Of a stretch of DNA of 9,727 bases, positions 1-7,276 are shown piece after piece. Position 1 is the stretch's first letter. Every line of letters starts with the position of its first letter. The position numbers and the translations under genes are program-made. Source of the stretch: an uncultured Lachnospiraceae bacterium (GTDB lineage Bacteria > Bacillota > Clostridia > Lachnospirales > Lachnospiraceae); NCBI GenBank assembly GCA_910588285.1, contig CAJUQB010000097.1, positions 7,865-17,591 of the forward strand. The letters are read 5' to 3'. Below the pieces are notes generated by a model. It was given only the letters and a program-made list of their open reading frames with translations. It searched no databases and was not told where the DNA came from.

Positions 1-1975
1 GCCCCTTCCTGTCCCACCTTAATGAAGGCTTTTCTGTTCTGCACCGTTCCATGGCATATTCGCACCGTTGGCAGAAGCAGCAGCCCTTCGGCCGGTTTAC
101 CACGCTTGGAACCTCCCCGGCCAGCATCTTCCGATCCCGCTGCCGCTCCACCATAGGCTCCGGGATGGGCACAGCATGTAACAGGGCCCTGGTGTAGGGA
201 TGCCTGGCATTGGCATAAAGCTCCCCGCTGTCGGAGATCTCCACAATATTCCCCAGGTACATCACTGCCACCCGATGGCTGATATGCTTTACCACTGCCA
301 GGTCATGGGCAATAAACAGATAGGTCAGGCGCAGCTTTTTCTGCAGCTCTTCCAGGAGGTTGATGATCTGGGCCTGGATGGACACATCAAGAGCCGAGAT
401 GGGCTCATCACAGATGATGATATCCGGGTCTGCCGCCAGGGCCCTTGCAATCCCCACCCGCTGCCTCTGGCCGCCGGAAAATTCATGGGCCACCCGGTCC
501 TTCAGGGCAGGATCCAGGCCCACCAGAGCAAACAGCTCATCCACCCGTCTGTTGTAGGCTTCCCGGCCGGAGACAAGATGATGGACCAGCAGGGGCTCCC
601 CTACCAGATCCTCCACAGGCTTACGGGGATCCAGGGAACTGTAGGGATCCTGGAAAATCATCTGTATGGTCTTCCGCTTTGGCCGGAATTCCTTTTCCTT
701 CATGGGCAGAATCTCCTCCCCCATCAGGCGGACGCTGCCAGAGGCGCCCTCGATCAATTTGAGGACTCCTCGGGCTGCCGTGGTCTTCCCGCAGCCGGAT
801 TCCCCTACCAGGCCCAGGGTCTCCCCCCGGCGGATGGCAAAGGAAATACCGTCCAAAATCGTCAGCTCCCCCACGGTCCGGTTCAGGAGCCCTTTCTTCA
901 TGGGATAGCATACCTTTAAATCTGCCACCTCCAGGACATTCTCCCCGAATGTCTTGGTATCTTCTGCCTCTGTATCCGCTTCCGTCTGGCCCGGAGTATC
1001 CTCTGTTTCCCCAATCCGCCAGCAGGCGCAGTAGTGCTCTCCCTGGATACAGGTAAGCTTGGGACTTTCCTTGCAGGCCTCTGCCGCAAGCCTGCAGCGG
1101 TTGGCAAACTGGCAGCCGCCAAGCCTCTTTCCCGGGGAGGGAGGCATTCCGTCAATGGGAACCAGGCGCTTGGAATTGTCGTCCAGCCGGGGCACTGCCT
1201 TCAGAAGCCCCCTGGTGTAAGGGTGGCTGGGCCTTGCAAAAATATCCATGCCAGTGCCCGATTCTACCACATTTCCCGCATACATGACATAAATACGCTC
1301 CGCATACCGGGCCACAATCCCCAGGTTGTGGGTAATTAGAATCAATGCCGTATGATTCTTCTTGGCAATCCTGGTCAGAAGATCCAGGATCTGGGCCTGG
1401 GTGGTCACATCCAAGGCTGTGGTAGGCTCATCTGCCACGATCATCTTCGGATTGGAGGCCATGGCAATGGCAATCATGATCCTCTGGCGCATCCCCCCGG
1501 AAAATTGATGGGGATACTCCTTAAGCCGCTTCTCCGGATCCGGGATTCCCACCTGCTTTAGCAGCTCAATGCCGCGGGCCTTTGCCTCCTTCTGGCTGCA
1601 TTTCAGATGCAGCAGCACCGATTCCATGATCTGAACCCCAATGGTCTTTACCGGGTTCAGGGAGGTCATGGGCTCCTGGAATACCATACCGATCTCGCCG
1701 CCCCGGATGGCGCGCATTTGGGGGCTATCCGCCTTGTACTGCATCAGATCCTCCCCATTCAGGCGGACGCTTCCGGATTCAATTCTGGCCGGCGGCACTG
1801 GCAGGAGCTGCAAGGCCGCCAGCTGGGTCACCGATTTCCCGGAGCCGCTCTCCCCCACAAAGCAGACGATCTCTCCCGGCTCTACATAGTAGGACACATG
1901 ATCCACTGCCACAGAGGAATCGCTCCCGTTGTAAAAACATACCCTTAAATCATTTACTTCCAAATAATGTCCCAT
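1..1975 (-). CDS. Fused double ATP-binding subunit of an Opp/Dpp-type ABC importer (DppD-DppF-like fusion), 3' end outside window
   Basis: This cytoplasmic ATPase would power the importer made by the two permeases upstream of it. At least 658 codons are open from ATG 1975 to the left edge, and both nucleotide-binding domains lie in the same frame. Domain 1 (about residues 1-320) has Walker A GESGSGKS at 41-48, Q-loop Q100, signature SGGMRQR at 159-165, Walker B with DEP at 182-184 and switch H216. Domain 2 (from about 346) has GESGCGKTT at 391-399, SGGQRQR at 500-506, DEP at 523-525 and H557. An acidic, Thr-rich linker (about 322-346) joins them. Each half ends in the oligopeptide-ATPase cysteine motif: C288, C294, C301 and C309, then C632, C638 and C645. 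GsiA and YejF of E. coli share this layout and are a little over 500 to 620 residues, so only a short tail should be missing. AGGAGG at 1981-1986 sits 5 nt before the ATG and overlaps the stop codon of the preceding permease gene. Substrate is unknown. Confidence 0.95.
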   Translation of the reverse strand, partial: MGHYLEVNDLRVCFYNGSDSSVAVDHVSYYVEPGEIVCFVGESGSGKSVTQLAALQLLPVPPARIESGSVRLNGEDLMQYKADSPQMRAIRGGEIGMVFQEPMTSLNPVKTIGVQIMESVLLHLKCSQKEAKARGIELLKQVGIPDPEKRLKEYPHQFSGGMRQRIMIAIAMASNPKMIVADEPTTALDVTTQAQILDLLTRIAKKNHTALILITHNLGIVARYAERIYVMYAGNVVESGTGMDIFARPSHPYTRGLLKAVPRLDDNSKRLVPIDGMPPSPGKRLGGCQFANRCRLAAEACKESPKLTCIQGEHYCACWRIGETEDTPGQTEADTEAEDTKTFGENVLEVADLKVCYPMKKGLLNRTVGELTILDGISFAIRRGETLGLVGESGCGKTTAARGVLKLIEGASGSVRLMGEEILPMKEKEFRPKRKTIQMIFQDPYSSLDPRKPVEDLVGEPLLVHHLVSGREAYNRRVDELFALVGLDPALKDRVAHEFSGGQRQRVGIARALAADPDIIICDEPISALDVSIQAQIINLLEELQKKLRLTYLFIAHDLAVVKHISHRVAVMYLGNIVEISDSGELYANARHPYTRALLHAVPIPEPMVERQRDRKMLAGEVPSVVNRPKGCCFCQRCEYAMERCRTEKPSLRWDRKG

Positions 1976-1984
1976 ATCTGCCTC

Positions 1985-2845
1985 CTATAAGCTGCCGCGA
2001 AGCCTGGGATCCAGCACATCCCGAAGGCCGTCTCCCAACACATTAAATCCATACACCAGCAGCCAGACACACAGTCCCGGGGCAATTCCATAAACCGGGT
2101 TAATCAAAAGCTTTGAGCAGCCTGCACTTACCATGGCGCCCCAGGAGGCCGCCGGAGGATTGATGCCCATCCCCAGAAAGCTTAAAGAGGACTCTGCCAG
2201 GATGGTGCCGCCGATATTGGAGGTCAGCACCACCAGGATCGGGGAAAAGCAATTGGGCAGAATGTGGGAGAACAGCACTCTCCGGTTCTCTGCTCCCACT
2301 ACCTTCTCCGCCAGGATATAATCCTGGTTCTTGATGGACAGCACCTGCCCATGCATAATCCTGGTATAGGTGGGAATGGTTGAAATCCCAAGAATAATCA
2401 TAAGGCTCAGCATCCCACGGCCAAAGACCATGCCAAGGGCCAGGGCCAGCATCAGGGAGGGCAGGGACATGAGCACATCAATGATTCTGGATACCACCAG
2501 GTTCACCGCCCCGCCGTAATAGGCAGACACCAGGCCCAGCAGGATGCCGATCACCGCTGCAATCAATACGGACACTACACCGATTACCAGGGAGGTCCTT
2601 GCCCCGTAAAAAATCCTGGTGAGCACATCCCTTCCCACCTCATCCGTGCCCAGCCAATGCTCTGCCGAGGGCCTCTTCAGGATCTGCAGCATATCCCCCT
2701 TATAGGGATCATGGGGCGTTAGAAGGGGGGCAAACACAGCCGTTATCACAAAAAATACTACAAAAATTGCTGCCAGAATCACAATTTTCCGTTTGAACAA
2801 TCTGCCCAGAAAGGCAGCGCCCTTTTTCTTCTTTTTCCGTTCCAT
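1985..2845 (-). CDS. ABC transporter permease, DppC/OppC-like
   Basis: Inner-membrane permease of 286 residues, the usual length for the OppC/DppC family (binding-protein-dependent transport inner membrane component). A very basic N-terminus (MERKKKKK) is followed by a first membrane segment at about residues 21-42. Then comes the family hallmark HWLGTDEVGRD at 63-73, leading into several further membrane spans. The cytoplasmic EAA loop that docks on the ATPase is at about 175-197 (DYILAEKVVGAENRRV, then HILPN). The C-terminus carries LGDGLRDVLDPRLRG, another OppC/DppC signature. The start is supported by AGGAGG at 2853-2858, 7 nt before the ATG. It pairs with the DppB-like permease encoded 11 bp upstream to form the channel. 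The stop codon TAG overlaps the ribosome binding site of the fused ATPase gene. The family assignment is firm; the transported substrate is not. Confidence 0.96.
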   Translation of the reverse strand: MERKKKKKGAAFLGRLFKRKIVILAAIFVVFFVITAVFAPLLTPHDPYKGDMLQILKRPSAEHWLGTDEVGRDVLTRIFYGARTSLVIGVVSVLIAAVIGILLGLVSAYYGGAVNLVVSRIIDVLMSLPSLMLALALGMVFGRGMLSLMIILGISTIPTYTRIMHGQVLSIKNQDYILAEKVVGAENRRVLFSHILPNCFSPILVVLTSNIGGTILAESSLSFLGMGINPPAASWGAMVSAGCSKLLINPVYGIAPGLCVWLLVYGFNVLGDGLRDVLDPRLRGSL

Positions 2846-2856
2846 CCGCTGCCCTC

Positions 2857-3801
2857 CTATTCCACCCGGATCCTGGGATCAATCACACCGTAGCACACAT
2901 CCACCGCAAGGTTAGACAGCACTACCACAATGGCAATCATCATGATACAGGCCTGTACCACCGCCACATCCTTGCTGAGGATGCTGTTAATCAGCAGAGA
3001 TCCCATGCCTGCAATGCTGAAAATCTGCTCAATGGACACTGCCCCGGCCACAATATTCCGAAAGCTCATACCCGTCATGGTCACCACCGGAAGCACTGCA
3101 TTCCGGAAGGCATGGCGCCACACCACCTTCGATTCCTTTAAGCCCTTGGACCGGGCGGTCCGGATGTAATCCTGGCGGATCACATCCAGCATGCCCGAAC
3201 GCATCTGGCGGGTGGTTCCGCCAATCCCGCCTACGCTTAATGCGATCAATGGAAGAACGGACATTTTCAGGCTGTCCGCCACCCCCTCTGTGGGAAGGAC
3301 AAAGCCATGGGAGGGAAGTATTCCAAGCTTTAATGAAAAAATATACATTCCCAGCACTGCCAGCCAGAAGGCCGGTATTACGGAACCAAAATTGGCGCAG
3401 GTAATCAGGACAGAATCAATGGTCTTTCCCCGGTGGGTGCCGCAGAGGACACCTAAGAGGATCCCGGCCAGCGTGCTGATGATGATAGACCAGAGGCCCA
3501 GATACATGGTAACCGGGAGCCTCTCCCCCATCAGCTCCAGAACCGGCTGGGAATATTTGTAGGAATCCCCCCAATCCCCGGTCACAAAGCCAAAAAGCCA
3601 CCGCGCATACCGCATCGGGATGGGATCCTCCAGCCCCATTTTCTCATAGGCAATGTCGTACTGCTCCTGGGTGATATCGCCCCCCAGCATGGCGTATACC
3701 GGATCTCCCGGCATCATATAGGTTAATAAGTAAGTAAAGATGGATACCAGCAGCAGCACAAGGACTGCCTGTCCAATCCGTTTTCCGATATATCTTCCCA
3801 T
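2857..3801 (-). CDS. ABC transporter permease, DppB/OppB-like
   Basis: Inner-membrane permease of 314 residues, typical for OppB/DppB. The first membrane helix lies at about residues 9-30 and is followed by the conserved PGDP. The extracellular region includes GDWGDSY and RLPVTMYLGL, both characteristic of the family. The EAA coupling loop reads RQDYIRTARSKGLKES, then HAFRNAVLPV, and the protein ends in VIDPRIRVE as family members do. I chose ATG 3801 because GGAAGGG on the minus strand (3810-3816) lies 8 nt before it. An in-frame GTG at 3807 would add two residues but sits too close to that site. The gene follows the binding-protein gene closely, with no hairpin in the gap. Its TAG stop overlaps the AGGAGG of the next permease gene, so the two are probably translationally coupled. 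Confidence 0.95.
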   Translation of the reverse strand: MGRYIGKRIGQAVLVLLLVSIFTYLLTYMMPGDPVYAMLGGDITQEQYDIAYEKMGLEDPIPMRYARWLFGFVTGDWGDSYKYSQPVLELMGERLPVTMYLGLWSIIISTLAGILLGVLCGTHRGKTIDSVLITCANFGSVIPAFWLAVLGMYIFSLKLGILPSHGFVLPTEGVADSLKMSVLPLIALSVGGIGGTTRQMRSGMLDVIRQDYIRTARSKGLKESKVVWRHAFRNAVLPVVTMTGMSFRNIVAGAVSIEQIFSIAGMGSLLINSILSKDVAVVQACIMMIAIVVVLSNLAVDVCYGVIDPRIRVE

Positions 3802-3820
3802 ACCCACTGCCCTTCCGTCA

Positions 3821-5485
3821 TTATTTGCTCAGCCAACAGGCTTCCGGCGTCCACAGGATCGTATGGATCTGGGAAATACCGGAATCATGTACATAATCCT
3901 TCTGATATAGTGTTGCGCTTGTAATACCAATGGGGGACATCATGCAGTAATCGTCGATAATCATCTTGGAGGCCTGCTTTGTATAGGATGCCCGTTCTTC
4001 CTCTGTCCTAGCCGCCCTTGCGTTGGCAATTGCCTCCACCAGATCCTTGGGGTGCAGGAAGCCGCCCACATAACGAACCCCCTCATCCGTGAAGCTTCTG
4101 CCATAGATGGAGGCTGTCTCGGTATCTGCCCGGCCGGCAGAAATAATAATTCCATCCCAGTTGCCATTAATTCCAGATGCTTCATCCGATCTAGCCTGAT
4201 CCCAATTGTCAATCTTTAATGTAATTCCTGCCTCTGCAGCATACTGCTGCATCATGGTGGCCTTCGTATTCTCCGATTCCAGACAGTGTGCCGTAATTTC
4301 TACCCCGTCTTGATACCCTGCCTTGGCCAGAAGCTCTTTTGCCTTCTCCACATCATGAGGATATCCCTTTACCTCCTCGCTGTAGGACCATACGCCGGGA
4401 ATTGCCCACTGGTTGGTATAATACATACCACCCAGCGCCTGACACATTTCCTCCCAGTTCACCGCATAAGCAAAGGCCTGCCGCACCTCCAGCTTGCTGG
4501 TGGGAGAATCCTCGTCCGTACATCCGTAAGCCACCATGGCAATACTGGAGCCTCCGCTCACACTGTCAGCCGCCTTTGACGGTTCCCCGGTGGCATCCAT
4601 GATCTGTTTGATGTTGGGGTCCACCACCGGAAGGCTGTCAATCTCACCTGCCTGGTATGCCGTTGCAATCGTATTGGAATCTATAATAAGCTCAAATTCT
4701 ATCCCATCCATATAAGGCTGACCCTCAATTCGGTAATCCTCATATTTCTCATAAACTACCTTCACATCCTTCTGCCACTCCACAAATTTGTAGGGACCGG
4801 TTCCCACTGGGTTGGCATTGGCCGCATCCTGGCCGGCTTCCTGGCAGTAGGCAGGTGAAAACATAAAGCCGGCATGATACAGTGCATTGTCAGCCACCGT
4901 GTTGTCCCAGGCACTCATATGTGCTACCACTGTAGTATCATCCGGACATTCAATGGATTCAATCACTGCGATCTCACTCCGGCCTGCCGCCTGGAAGGTC
5001 TCCCAGTTCCACTTTACTGCCTCCGCATTAAAATCCGTACCGTCGTGGAACTTCACTCCCTGGGGAAGCTTCACAGTAAGGGTCAGGGCATCCGCATCTG
5101 TCTCAAAGGATTCGCAGAGCCAGGGGATTAGCTCTCCCGCAGTATTATAGCGGGCCAGGCTTTCCACGGCAGGCTGAAGTACGATCAGCTCATTGGAAGA
5201 AGCAGGCAGTCCCGGCCAGCCAAGATTGACAATCGGCGCCTGGAAACCGATCTTAAACACTCCGCCTGTCTGGATCTCCCCATCCGCTGACGGAGCCTCC
5301 CCCTGATTGCCAGCTCCATCCGGATTCACTTCTCCGCCCTGATTCTTTTCCCCACTGGACTCCTGCTGTACCGCATTTCCGGAGCCCTGGCCTGCATCCT
5401 TCCCGCCGGAATCAGAGTTGCCGCAGGCAGCCAGTGAAAAAGCCAGTACTGCTGTCAGCATCCATGATACAATCCTTTTTTTCAT
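3821..5485 (-). CDS. Solute-binding lipoprotein of an Opp/Dpp-type ABC importer (SBP family 5)
   Basis: Extracytoplasmic ligand-binding protein of 554 residues, anchored to the membrane by a lipid. The signal peptide MKKRIVSWMLTAVLAFSLAAC ends in an LAAC lipobox with Cys21 as the lipidation site. It is followed by a flexible Gly/Ser/Glu/Asn-rich tether (about 22-70). Family 5 hallmarks are GVKFHDGTDF at about 143-152 and the GTGPYKF motif at about 228-234. The frame stays open upstream to an ATG at 5518, but I reject that start: the extra codons would translate the operator palindrome and place residues before the lysine-rich signal peptide. ATG 5485 also has AAAGGGG (5491-5497) 5 nt upstream. 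This is the first gene of the transporter operon and lies directly downstream of twin candidate LacI operators. Family 5 members bind peptides, nickel complexes, glutathione, opines or oligosaccharides, so the ligand remains open. Confidence 0.96.
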   Translation of the reverse strand: MKKRIVSWMLTAVLAFSLAACGNSDSGGKDAGQGSGNAVQQESSGEKNQGGEVNPDGAGNQGEAPSADGEIQTGGVFKIGFQAPIVNLGWPGLPASSNELIVLQPAVESLARYNTAGELIPWLCESFETDADALTLTVKLPQGVKFHDGTDFNAEAVKWNWETFQAAGRSEIAVIESIECPDDTTVVAHMSAWDNTVADNALYHAGFMFSPAYCQEAGQDAANANPVGTGPYKFVEWQKDVKVVYEKYEDYRIEGQPYMDGIEFELIIDSNTIATAYQAGEIDSLPVVDPNIKQIMDATGEPSKAADSVSGGSSIAMVAYGCTDEDSPTSKLEVRQAFAYAVNWEEMCQALGGMYYTNQWAIPGVWSYSEEVKGYPHDVEKAKELLAKAGYQDGVEITAHCLESENTKATMMQQYAAEAGITLKIDNWDQARSDEASGINGNWDGIIISAGRADTETASIYGRSFTDEGVRYVGGFLHPKDLVEAIANARAARTEEERASYTKQASKMIIDDYCMMSPIGITSATLYQKDYVHDSGISQIHTILWTPEACWLSK

Positions 5486-5500
5486 AGTAACCCCTTTCTT

Positions 5501-5516
5501 GCTAAATCTATTTAGC
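5501..5516. promoter_or_regulatory. Operator-like palindrome, proximal copy
   Basis: GCTAAATCTATTTAGC is a palindrome with perfect 7-bp arms around a central CT. It lies just upstream of the binding-protein ribosome binding site, 15 bp from the start codon, and almost exactly matches the copy at 5568-5583. The even spacing and A/T-rich arms fit a LacI-family operator, and the adjacent gene encodes such a regulator. Binding here could block elongation or pair with the distal copy in a loop. Both are inferences. Confidence 0.85.
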
Positions 5517-5567
5517 ATATGTGAAAAAATTTACTAAACGGAGAAGCTTCCTTCCTCTTTCGCAAAA

Positions 5568-5583
5568 GCTAAATCCATTTAGC
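5568..5583. promoter_or_regulatory. Operator-like palindrome, distal copy
   Basis: GCTAAATCCATTTAGC differs from the proximal copy only at one central base. The match continues for five more bases (ATATG) on the same side, giving a 21-bp repeat with one mismatch. The two copies start 67 bp apart. The predicted transcription start of the transporter operon falls at the edge of this copy, so a bound repressor would cover the start site. Confidence 0.85.
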
Positions 5584-5591
5584 ATATGAAT

Positions 5592-5620
5592 AAAATATCA
5601 TATTTGCCCAATAAAGTAAA
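5592..5620 (-). promoter_or_regulatory. Candidate promoter of the transporter operon
   Basis: On the minus strand a -35-like TTTACT (5615-5620) and a -10-like TATTTT (5592-5597) are separated by 17 bp. Each matches the sigma-A consensus at four of six positions. The start point would be near 5585, next to the distal palindrome. An alternative -35 of TTGGGC lies between the two boxes. The -35 box also forms one arm of a small inverted repeat. Confidence 0.45.
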
Positions 5621-5659
5621 GTTATTTTTACTATTTTTCGTTTTTTTATATACATGTTC

Positions 5660-5689
5660 CAATTTTCCAGTATATTTTCTGGCAAATTG
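5660..5689. repeat. Imperfect inverted repeat downstream of the lacI-type gene
   Basis: CAATTTTCCAG and CTGGCAAATTG form 11-bp arms with one mismatch around an 8-bp A/T loop. On the minus strand the stem is not followed by a T-run, so it is a poor intrinsic terminator for the regulator gene. It could be another protein-binding site upstream of the transporter promoter or a weak mRNA 3' end. Confidence 0.4.
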
Positions 5690-5716
5690 TACCGAAATTA
5701 TGTCCCTCCCTGAAAA

Positions 5717-6787
5717 TCATTCCTCCACAAGCCCCTCAAAGCGCTCCGGCCGCGGACAGCTCCTGCCAAAATACACCGGGGATTCACAGAAAACCTGCCG
5801 TTCCTTCAAGGGCTTGTGGTAGATCAGGCGGTTCATCAGCTGCCAGGTCTTCTCTGTCAGCACCTCAATGGGATATGTAATCAGCGTCAGGTCATTATTC
5901 TCCCGGTTCTCGATGCTGTTGTGCCCATAGCAGATTACCGCCGCATCCTCCGGAACCTTCAGCCCATGCTTTTCCAGCCCCCGGATCACACCTCTTGCGA
6001 TATCGTCATCCTGAGTAAAAATCCCCTGGGGCACGGTCTGTTCCCGTATGATCTGCTCTGCAAAATCCTTTCCGCAGGAAAAGAGGTTCATCACAGCCTT
6101 GGGCTTACTATTGCTCCCCGCTCCCAGGCTTTTCTCCACCAGAAGCTCCATTCCAAGCTCCCTGCACCTCTGCCGGAAGCTGTTCATTCTCTTTTCTGAT
6201 GAGACAGAATAATACCCGCTCTCCACAATCCCCACACGCCGGTATCCCAGCCCGTGAAAGATCTCGCAGGCAATCCGCCCATTCTTATCATTATCCACAT
6301 TCACGGTACAGTATTTACCGGTCTCCCAGTAGATCACAATCACCGGCACCCGGATATCCAGCTGTTCCATATATGCAATGTCCTTCTCATCTGCAATGGG
6401 TACAATCAGCCCATGCACAAAATTCCCGGACAGTATCTTTGCCTGTTTCTCAATATGCTCATTTTCAAAGGGATAGATCGTCACATTCATATCCCCGATC
6501 TCCTGCCGGTTCTTCAGCTCATTCATCTTGCTGATCATGGCATTCAGAAATACCGGATGCTGGGTGGGGGACCACAGAAGCCCGATCTCCGGAACATTCT
6601 CCATCTGCCGGGAGATCAATTTCCGGGCATTGACATTAGGCACATACCCCAGATCTCTGGCCACCTGGCGCACCCGCTCCTGAGTCTTCTGGGCAATCCG
6701 AAGGTCGTCTCCCTTGTTATTCATGATCAGCGATACGGTTGCCGAGGACACCCCGGCGGCCTTAGCAATATCATATATACTTGCCAT
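5717..6787 (-). CDS. LacI-family transcriptional regulator
   Basis: DNA-binding repressor or regulator of 356 residues, close to the family norm. The N-terminal helix-turn-helix is IYDIAKAAGVSSATVSLIMN (4-23). The hinge region around GYVPNVNARKL (47-57) provides the leucine that usually inserts into the operator centre. Residues from about 65 form the periplasmic-binding-protein-like effector domain, with NVDNDKNGR and TQDDDIARGVIRGL as recognisable family segments. The position matching Arg22 of E. coli LacI is Leu20, and the LacI Tyr17/Gln18 equivalents are Ser15/Ala16, so DNA preference should differ from LacI. ATG 6787 is preceded by AAGGGG inside the end of the upstream ybaK-like gene, and only 2 bp separate that stop from this start, indicating translational coupling. 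The gene reads toward the transporter operon and its twin palindromes, which are its likely targets. The effector is unknown. Confidence 0.95.
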   Translation of the reverse strand: MASIYDIAKAAGVSSATVSLIMNNKGDDLRIAQKTQERVRQVARDLGYVPNVNARKLISRQMENVPEIGLLWSPTQHPVFLNAMISKMNELKNRQEIGDMNVTIYPFENEHIEKQAKILSGNFVHGLIVPIADEKDIAYMEQLDIRVPVIVIYWETGKYCTVNVDNDKNGRIACEIFHGLGYRRVGIVESGYYSVSSEKRMNSFRQRCRELGMELLVEKSLGAGSNSKPKAVMNLFSCGKDFAEQIIREQTVPQGIFTQDDDIARGVIRGLEKHGLKVPEDAAVICYGHNSIENRENNDLTLITYPIEVLTEKTWQLMNRLIYHKPLKERQVFCESPVYFGRSCPRPERFEGLVEE

Positions 6788-6789
6788 GG

Positions 6790-7257
6790 TTAATACCCCT
6801 TACATACGTCAACCCACTCCAGATAGCCGGAATACTCCTCCAGCTCTGGAATTGTCAGCTCTATGGCGCTGTTGGAGCTGCCGCAGGCCGGAAACATGGT
6901 CTCAAACCGCTTCATGGACATATCCAGATACACCTCCACCCCTTCCTTCACTCCAAAGGGGCAGACGCCGCCCACTGCATGTCCTACCAGCTCCACCACC
7001 TGCTCCGGAGAGAGCATCTTTGCCTTGGTATGGAATCGTGCCTTGTACTTGGCATTGTCAACCTTGGCATCCCCGGCCGCCACAATCAGTACGGCATGGT
7101 CCTCCACCAGAAAGGACAATGTCTTGGCGATCCGGGCCGGGTCGCAGGAAAGGGCTGCTGCCGCCAGCTCTACCGTTGCGCTGGATACTTCAAATTCCTG
7201 GATGCGGTTTTCTATTCCATAGCTTTGAAAATATTCTTTTACTCGTTCAATTGACAT
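6790..7257 (-). CDS. YbaK/EbsC-family aminoacyl-tRNA deacylase
   Basis: Small cytoplasmic protein of 155 residues, the normal size for the YbaK/EbsC (prolyl-tRNA synthetase editing-domain-like) family. Characterised members hydrolyse mischarged tRNAs in trans, for example Cys-tRNAPro by Haemophilus YbaK. Visible signatures are the conserved lysine in ARIAKTLSF (K45), the GHAVGGVCPFG segment at 92-102 that lines the active site, and the C-terminal PACGSSNSAIEL (123-134). Which tRNA it edits cannot be told from the sequence. The start at 7257 has GAGGAG 6 nt upstream. The gene is transcribed from an extended -10 promoter with a short structured leader and sits immediately before the lacI-type gene. 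The link to the transporter may be only through shared transcription with the regulator. Confidence 0.92.
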   Translation of the reverse strand: MSIERVKEYFQSYGIENRIQEFEVSSATVELAAAALSCDPARIAKTLSFLVEDHAVLIVAAGDAKVDNAKYKARFHTKAKMLSPEQVVELVGHAVGGVCPFGVKEGVEVYLDMSMKRFETMFPACGSSNSAIELTIPELEEYSGYLEWVDVCKGY

Positions 7258-7276
7258 CTTATTCTCCTCTTTCTAT

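Larger units (their letters stand above)
5486..5716. other. Intergenic control region between lacI-type gene and transporter operon
   Basis: These 231 bp are markedly AT-rich compared with the flanking genes. They hold two operator-like palindromes, one plausible promoter reading toward the transporter, a small perfect inverted repeat overlapping its -35 box (5615-5620 and 5627-5632), and a longer imperfect inverted repeat nearer the regulator gene. I see no convincing intrinsic terminator after the regulator gene, so regulator transcripts may read into the transporter operon. Confidence 0.8.

Noticed and set aside
200..919. Open frames on the plus strand opposite the ATPase gene
   Set aside because: They lack ribosome binding sites and recognisable protein sequence, and lie fully antisense to a gene with complete ABC ATPase motifs.
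621..1155. Two short minus-strand frames inside the ATPase gene, suggesting a broken gene
   Set aside because: They are in other frames than the continuous ATPase frame, which stays open through this interval with all motifs intact.
5486..5518. Upstream ATG at 5518 as start of the solute-binding protein
   Set aside because: The added codons coincide with the operator palindrome and would precede a normal lipoprotein signal peptide; ATG 5485 has a well-spaced ribosome binding site.
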